Positions 59,823 to 64,000 of a stretch of 64,000 bases of DNA are shown piece after piece. Made by a program: the position numbers and the translations under genes. The stretch covers positions 2,728,001 through 2,792,000 of the forward strand of contig NZ_CP120210.1 of assembly GCF_029369745.1 (NCBI RefSeq), given 5' to 3'. Position 1 is the first letter of the stretch, and the number at the start of each line of letters is the position of its first letter. A model generated the notes under the pieces. That model saw only the letters and a list, made by a program, of their open reading frames with translations. It did not search any database and had not been told where the DNA came from. This stretch comes from Amycolatopsis sp. QT-25. GTDB lineage: Bacteria; Actinomycetota; Actinomycetes; Mycobacteriales; Pseudonocardiaceae.

Positions 59823-60752
59823 ATGTTGCGTGCCCCGTTGCTCGCCGCCGCCCGATCCCGGCGGATGCGCGAGCTGGTCGAGGTCGTCCCCGCCACCCGA
59901 TCGGTGGTGAGCCGGTTCGTCGCCGGTGCGAAGACGCCCGACGCCGCCCGGGTGGTCCGCGAACTGGCCGACGACGGCCTCCGGGTCACCCTCGACCACC
60001 TCGGCGAGGACACCACCGACGCCGAGCAGGCCGCCACGACCGTCCGCGCCTACGAGGAACTGCTCACCGCGCTGGCGGCCGACGGCCTCGCGTTCGGCGC
60101 GGACGTCTCGGTGAAGCTGTCCGCCGTCGGCCAGTTCCTGCCCGCCGACGGCGAGAAGGTCGCGCTGGAGAACGCCCGCAAGATCTGCGCGGCGGCCGAA
60201 GCGGTCGGTGCCACGGTGACCCTCGACATGGAGGACCACACCACCACCGATTCGACGCTGGGCATCCTGCGGGAACTGCGCACCGAGTACCCCTGGGTCG
60301 GCGCGGTGCTGCAGGCCTACCTGCGGCGGACCGAACAGGACTGCCGCGACCTGGCGACCGGGGGGTCCCGCGTCCGGCTGTGCAAGGGCGCGTACGCCGA
60401 ACCCGAGGAGGTCGCGTTCCAGGACAAGTCCGAAGTGGACAAGTCCTACGTGCGCTGCCTGAAGATCCTCATGCAGGGCAAGGGTTACCCGATGGTCGCC
60501 TCGCACGACCCGCGGATGATCGCGATCGCCGAGAAGCTCGCGATGGAGGCGGACCGCAAGGCGGACGACCACGAATTCCAGATGCTGTACGGGATCCGCC
60601 CCGAAGAGCAGCGCCGGATCGCCGGCGACGGGAAGACGATGCGCGTCTACGTCCCCTACGGCGACGAATGGTACGGCTATTTCATGCGCAGGCTGGCGGA
60701 ACGCCCGGCGAACCTGGCGTTCTTCCTGCGCGGACTCGCCACCCGGGGCTGA
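59823..60752 (+). CDS. Proline dehydrogenase
   Basis: A 309-residue FAD enzyme oxidising proline to pyrroline-5-carboxylate, the monofunctional short form found in actinobacteria. VSVKLSAVGQF, VTLDMEDHTTTD, GAVLQAYLRRTEQD and VRLCKGAYAEPEEVAF line the barrel; EFQMLYGIRPEEQRRIA and VYVPYGDEWYGYFMRRLAERP close it with the substrate-binding RxxER. ATG 59823 sits after AGGAG; GTG 59820 is an alternative. Second gene of the proline operon; a strong hairpin follows. Confidence 0.95.
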   Translation: MLRAPLLAAARSRRMRELVEVVPATRSVVSRFVAGAKTPDAARVVRELADDGLRVTLDHLGEDTTDAEQAATTVRAYEELLTALAADGLAFGADVSVKLSAVGQFLPADGEKVALENARKICAAAEAVGATVTLDMEDHTTTDSTLGILRELRTEYPWVGAVLQAYLRRTEQDCRDLATGGSRVRLCKGAYAEPEEVAFQDKSEVDKSYVRCLKILMQGKGYPMVASHDPRMIAIAEKLAMEADRKADDHEFQMLYGIRPEEQRRIAGDGKTMRVYVPYGDEWYGYFMRRLAERPANLAFFLRGLATRG

Positions 60753-60787
60753 CCCGGCCCCCGGCGGCACCGTTCCGCCGAAAGACA

Positions 60788-60828
60788 AAGGGGCCCTTCC
60801 CGGTGAAACCCGCCGGGAAGGGCCCCTT
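60788..60828. repeat. Palindromic element, copy 4; probable bidirectional terminator
   Basis: AAGGGGCCCTTCCCGG (60788-60803) pairs exactly with 60813-60828 around nine bases. It lies between the convergent proline dehydrogenase and thioredoxin genes. The minus strand reads M-E-KGPFPAGFTGKGPFV, matching the codon pattern of the other four copies. Confidence 0.8.
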
Positions 60829-60839
60829 CTCCATACTCG

Positions 60840-61199
60840 TCAGGCCTCCGTGGCCGCCTCTTCCTTGAGCTTGTCCATGTCGATGTCGCGCGCCTGCTGG
60901 ATGAGGTCTTCCAGCGTCTTCTCCGGGAGCGCGCCCGGCTGCGCGTAGATGACCGTCTTGTCGCGGATGACCGCGAGCGTGGGGATCGAACGCACGTCGA
61001 AGGCCGCGGCCAGCTGCTGCTCGGCCTCGGTGTCGACGCTCGCGAAAACGATGTCGTCGTGGTTGCCCGACACCTTCTCGTAGGTCGGCGCGAACTGGCG
61101 GCACGGCATGCACCAGCCCGCCCAGAAGTCGATGATCACGAAGTCGTTGTCCGACACGACCTGATCGAAGTTGGCGGCGGTCAGCTCCACAGTGCTCAT
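60840..61199 (-). CDS. Thioredoxin with WCMPC active site
   Basis: A 119-residue thioredoxin-fold protein. The redox site is DFWAGWCMPCRQFAP, with Met where the classical protein has Gly; the cis-Pro loop is SIPTLAVIRDK. The chain has an extended acidic C-terminus (IDMDKLKEEAATEA). ATG 61199 gives TVELTAANFDQVV, the standard first strand. The active-site change should alter redox potential. Such proteins are widespread in actinobacteria beside the main TrxA. Confidence 0.9.
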   Translation of the reverse strand: MSTVELTAANFDQVVSDNDFVIIDFWAGWCMPCRQFAPTYEKVSGNHDDIVFASVDTEAEQQLAAAFDVRSIPTLAVIRDKTVIYAQPGALPEKTLEDLIQQARDIDMDKLKEEAATEA

Positions 61200-61288
61200 G
61201 CCCGGCGTAACGAATCGGGCGGTACGCACATTCCCGCGAGTGCGCGTAGCGTCTCGGATGGAGCAACCAGGTTTTGCGGGAGGCGCAG

Positions 61289-61531
61289 ATGGCCGACGGT
61301 GACATCCTCAGCCGGATCGACGAGCTGGTCAGCGAGGAGCACGAACTCCGTTCGCGGGCGATCGGCACCGGGCTGAGTTCGGACGACCGATCCCGGCTCG
61401 CGAGTGTGGAACAGCAGCTGGACCAGTGCTGGGACCTGCTGCGGCAGCGGCGGGCACGCGTCGAATTCGACGAGGACCCGGACCAGGCCTCGGCACGGCC
61501 GGTGTCCGAGGTGGAGTCTTACCGGCAGTAA
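61289..61531 (+). CDS. DUF2630 family protein
   Basis: An 80-residue, highly charged helical protein. DILSRIDELVSEEHELRSR and LASVEQQLDQCWDLLRQRRARVEF followed by PVSEVESY are the DUF2630 signature; the helices should form a hairpin or coiled coil. ATG 61289 follows GGGAGG. Function unknown. A palindromic element begins 27 bases after its stop. Confidence 0.85.
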   Translation: MADGDILSRIDELVSEEHELRSRAIGTGLSSDDRSRLASVEQQLDQCWDLLRQRRARVEFDEDPDQASARPVSEVESYRQ

Positions 61532-61558
61532 CGGCGCACGGGGTCGTCCCTTCCCGCG

Positions 61559-61617
61559 CGTGAGATGAAGGACGCTTTCATGGCGAAATTCGCCATGAAA
61601 GCGTCCTTCATCTCACG
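61559..61617. repeat. Palindromic element, copy 5; probable bidirectional terminator
   Basis: Arms 61559-61585 and 61591-61617 are perfectly complementary, and the central AAATT adds two more pairs, giving nearly 29 bp of stem. It lies between the convergent DUF2630 and hydrolase genes. Forward from ATG 61565 it reads MKDAFMAKFAMKASFIS, and the reverse strand reads almost the same. Confidence 0.8.
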
Positions 61618-61694
61618 GCGGCCGGTGCGGTGGCGCGTCGCGAGTGGTAAGTGGCGTGAGACCGACCCCGAGTACTCACGAAACCCGACACGGC

Positions 61695-63260
61695 TCAGGC
61701 CGGGCACAGGGTCCCGTCGACGGGGACCTTCCCGTCGATCAGGAACGCCCGCGTCGCGTCCGCGACACACGGCGAGAGGCTCAGCGCCCCGTGCCCGGCG
61801 CCCTGCCAGGTGATCGTCACCGCGCTCGGCATCTGGTCGGCGGCCCGGCCGGTGCCCTGCTCCGGCGTGACCGGGTCGGTCGCGGTGCCCGCGACGAGGA
61901 TCGGCGGCGCGCCCGGAGCGCCGGCGGGCGGAAGTGGTTCGCGGCGCACCGGCCACGGGCTGCACCACGCCAGCTGCTGCGCGGCCAGGACACCGAACTG
62001 CGGGTGCTTGTCGCGCAGGGTCGTGGTCGCGCGGGTGAGTTCTTCGGCGGAGAGCCGGGTCGCGCTGTCGTTGCATTTGGTCGCGATCGTGCCGTCCAGC
62101 CGCGACGGCCGCGCACGGGAGTCCTCCAGCACGGGTTCGGCGAACGCGGCCAGCGGCGTGACGTCGCCGGTCTGCGCGGTCTTGAGCGCTTCCGCGAGTT
62201 CGACCCAGCGCTCACGCTGCGCGAGGCCGGAGTAGACGGCGTACAGCGCGATCCCCGGCGTGATCTCCGCGCCGTCGGTGGTCGTCGCGGGGGCGGAGCG
62301 GAGCCGGTCCGCGACGGCGGTCACGGCCGATCGCGCGTCACCGATCGGGCAGCCCCTGGCGACGCAGTCGGCGCCGAACGCGTCGAGGGTGGCCTGTGCG
62401 CTCGCGGCGACGGATTCCTGCACGGCCGCGGCGTCGGGGGCCGGGTCGGGCAGGCCGTCGAGCATCACGCGGCCGACCTGCGCGGGGAACCGCACGGCGT
62501 ATTCGGCGAGGACCTTCGAGCCGTCGCCGCGGCCCAGCGCGTGCAGCTTGTCGGTGCCCAGTTGTTTCCGGAGTTCTTCGAGATCACCGGCGGCGCGCCA
62601 GCTGTCCATCGCGACCTGCGAGTCGTCCAGTTCGATGGCGCACTGCTGGCCGGCCCTGCGCGCCGCGTCGACGACGTTTTCGAGGTCACCCGCGGCCGGG
62701 TCACCGCCGAGCAGGTCGGTGCGGATCTCCGCCGGGATGCACTGCACCGGCGCGGACGTCCCGGTCCCGCGCCGGTCCACGCCGATCAGGGAGAACTTCC
62801 GCAGGAACTCGGGCGGCAACGTCGCGGCCAGCCGCGCGGCGTACAGCGAGCCAGGCTCGCCGTCGACGTCGTTGACCACGGCGAGCGGGATCGGCCCGCC
62901 ACCGGTCTTGACCACCGACAGCCGCGAGAGGCCGCGGCCGGGCAGGTCCGGCGCGTCGAGCGTGGTGGGCACCCTGGCGCACGAGAACTTCAGCGTGTCC
63001 GGCACGGACGGACGGCCCAGCCGCTGCCGGGTCGCCTCGTCGCAGTCCTCCCAGGTGATCGACGGCGACCGCGGTTCGGCGAGCGGCGGCAACGGCACCT
63101 GCTGCGCCGTCGCCGCCCCGCCGGGGCCGGGTTCGCCGTCGTTGTCGATCACCGCCGGCCGTACCGACGGCCCGGCGGTGCAGCCCGCGAGCACGGCCGA
63201 GACCAGGACGGTCCTCAGGATCAGCCGTGGCCTGCGGCGGACGGTGCTGGCGGGGCGCAC
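61695..63260 (-). CDS. Lipoprotein alpha/beta hydrolase of the Tap/SCO7095 type, nucleophile Ser missing
   Basis: A 521-residue exported protein. A basic N-terminus and hydrophobic helix end in a lipobox, VLAGC, so it should be lipid-anchored. The fold is that of tripeptidyl-aminopeptidase-like hydrolases: oxyanion region LIGVDRRGTGTS, acid in VAGTATDPVTPEQG, His in WQGAGHGALSL, and the C-terminal TAP-like domain. The nucleophile elbow, GxSYG in active relatives, reads LGRGDGSKVL, with Gly at the Ser position. GTG 63260 is chosen for the nearby GAGG and short signal. Corresponds to Rv2672 by position. Confidence 0.8.
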   Translation of the reverse strand: MRPASTVRRRPRLILRTVLVSAVLAGCTAGPSVRPAVIDNDGEPGPGGAATAQQVPLPPLAEPRSPSITWEDCDEATRQRLGRPSVPDTLKFSCARVPTTLDAPDLPGRGLSRLSVVKTGGGPIPLAVVNDVDGEPGSLYAARLAATLPPEFLRKFSLIGVDRRGTGTSAPVQCIPAEIRTDLLGGDPAAGDLENVVDAARRAGQQCAIELDDSQVAMDSWRAAGDLEELRKQLGTDKLHALGRGDGSKVLAEYAVRFPAQVGRVMLDGLPDPAPDAAAVQESVAASAQATLDAFGADCVARGCPIGDARSAVTAVADRLRSAPATTTDGAEITPGIALYAVYSGLAQRERWVELAEALKTAQTGDVTPLAAFAEPVLEDSRARPSRLDGTIATKCNDSATRLSAEELTRATTTLRDKHPQFGVLAAQQLAWCSPWPVRREPLPPAGAPGAPPILVAGTATDPVTPEQGTGRAADQMPSAVTITWQGAGHGALSLSPCVADATRAFLIDGKVPVDGTLCPA

Positions 63261-63330
63261 GGGCTGGTCCTCACTCTCCGGGCATGACAAAGCTCGGGAC
63301 GAGCTTCGCAGGTGACGTGTCAGGCCCCGG

Positions 63331-64000
63331 TTAGCGGGTGCGTTTCACCTCGCCGCGGAACACCGCGTCCAGGTCGTAGCGGGCGACCTCGTCGAGCTGG
63401 GCGTAGGTGCAGGAGTCCGTTTCGCGGTCGGGGCGCCAGCGTTTGAACTGCGCGGTGTGGCGGAACCGCGACGGATATCCGCCTTCCGTGTGCTCGTAGC
63501 CGACCTCGACCACCTTCTCCGGCTTCAGTGGCACCCAGGGGGCTTCCTTCGACTTCCACCGGGTGATCCCGCCGGGGATCCGCTGCTTCTCCCGCACGTT
63601 GTCACCCAGCCAGGGGTGCTCGGCGCCGTCGGTGATCAGCGGTGCCAGCTCCTCGGCGAGTTCACGCCGCCGGGTGACCGGGAACGAGCCGACGACGCCG
63701 GGGTGGTGCAGCACCCCGTTCTCGTCGTAGAGCCCGAGCAGGAACGAGCCGACCATCTCACCCGGTTCGCCGTCGACGTGCCAGCGCAGCCCCGCGAGCA
63801 CGCAATCGGCGGTGCGCGAGTGCTTGTACTTCAGGAACACGCGTTTGCCGGGGCTGTACGGCTCGTCGAGCGGTTTGCCGATGACGCCGTCGAGCCCCGC
63901 GCCCTCGAACAGGTCGAACCAGTGCCGCGCGATCGCCGGATCCGAAGTGGCCGGGGTCGGGTGGATGCCGTCGGAGGCCAGGTTCTCCAGCCGTTCCCGC
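63331..64000 (-). CDS. ATP-dependent DNA ligase, C-terminal part (gene runs off the window)
   Basis: The frame is open to the window edge and covers the last about 222 residues. GLDGVIGKPLDEPYSPGKR and VFLKYKHSRTADCVLAGL are nucleotidyltransferase motifs IV and V; the OB-fold part has GSFLLGLYDENGVLHHPGVVGS, EAPWVPLKPEKVVEVGYEH and FRHTAQFKRWRPDR. The layout fits a LigC/LigD-type ligase. With the polymerase domain at 53.6 kb it could act in end joining or base repair. The 5' part, and any extra domains, lie outside. Confidence 0.9.
   Translation of the reverse strand, partial: RERLENLASDGIHPTPATSDPAIARHWFDLFEGAGLDGVIGKPLDEPYSPGKRVFLKYKHSRTADCVLAGLRWHVDGEPGEMVGSFLLGLYDENGVLHHPGVVGSFPVTRRRELAEELAPLITDGAEHPWLGDNVREKQRIPGGITRWKSKEAPWVPLKPEKVVEVGYEHTEGGYPSRFRHTAQFKRWRPDRETDSCTYAQLDEVARYDLDAVFRGEVKRTR

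Noticed and set aside
1..64000. CRISPR arrays, rRNA, tRNA genes and prophage
   Set aside because: No regularly spaced repeats, no ribosomal RNA sequence and no phage structural genes were seen; no cloverleaf was recognised in the gaps, although a dedicated tRNA scan could not be run.

Overview
The DNA is GC-rich (about 70% by eye) with G/C-biased third codon positions, many GTG starts and ATGA/GTGA stop-start overlaps. This is the pattern of a high-GC actinomycete. The protein families and the coproporphyrin-type haem genes fit Pseudonocardiaceae, most likely Amycolatopsis or a close relative; that is inference, since no 16S gene lies in the window.

Backbone. A scattered set of genes keeps the order I recall from Mycobacterium tuberculosis Rv2690c-Rv2672: APC permease end (1-210), TrmA-type RNA methyltransferase (207-1412), dxs (10188-12092), rnd (39168-40436), DUF3000 (42107-42661), hemE-cgoX-chdC (42759-45935), msrB (49748-50188) and a lipoprotein alpha/beta hydrolase (61695-63260). 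Catabolic and accessory blocks sit between them.

Blocks. 1.6-5.2 kb is eroded: a relic IS5-type transposase, a frameshifted DUF222/HNH nuclease, a gene-poor gap and a DUF1062 gene. 5.4-10.0 kb is a choline-to-betaine operon (betB, permease, betA). 12.3-20.9 kb looks like an arginine-transaminase-type route: NCS1 permease, aldehyde dehydrogenase, ThDP decarboxylase, guanidinobutyrase-like ureohydrolase, Na+ symporter and a divergent PucR regulator. 20.9-30.1 kb holds a two-component system, an aldo/keto reductase, an FtsX-ectodomain-like protein, fadA-fadB behind a perfect palindromic operator candidate, a class A beta-lactamase and a VanY-like peptidase. 30.2-39.2 kb is a coupled operon for urea/guanidine nitrogen (permease, two DUF1989 proteins, biotin carboxylase, allophanate hydrolase) with a divergent TetR gene. 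47.3-49.4 kb is a three-gene set: a DUF692/MNIO-type iron oxidase, a small partner, and a membrane protein ending in a Gly/Ser/Cys tail. 50-64 kb holds a Ser/Thr kinase, a stand-alone LigD-type polymerase, the proline catabolic pair with its regulator, thioredoxin and the 3' part of an ATP-dependent DNA ligase.

The two strongest leads are (1) the MNIO plus Cys-tail membrane protein operon, which has the layout of a peptide-modifying system acting on a membrane protein tail, and (2) a family of five length-matched palindromes (near 4.4, 12.2, 41.9, 60.8 and 61.6 kb). In these the stem sequence changes but pairing is kept, so every copy reads as the same kind of 16-17 codon pattern on either strand. 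Other notable points are a 19-bp tandem duplication that rewrites the C-terminus of a CoA-transferase, an alpha/beta hydrolase lacking its nucleophile serine, and candidate operators at the fad, urea/guanidine and proline promoters.
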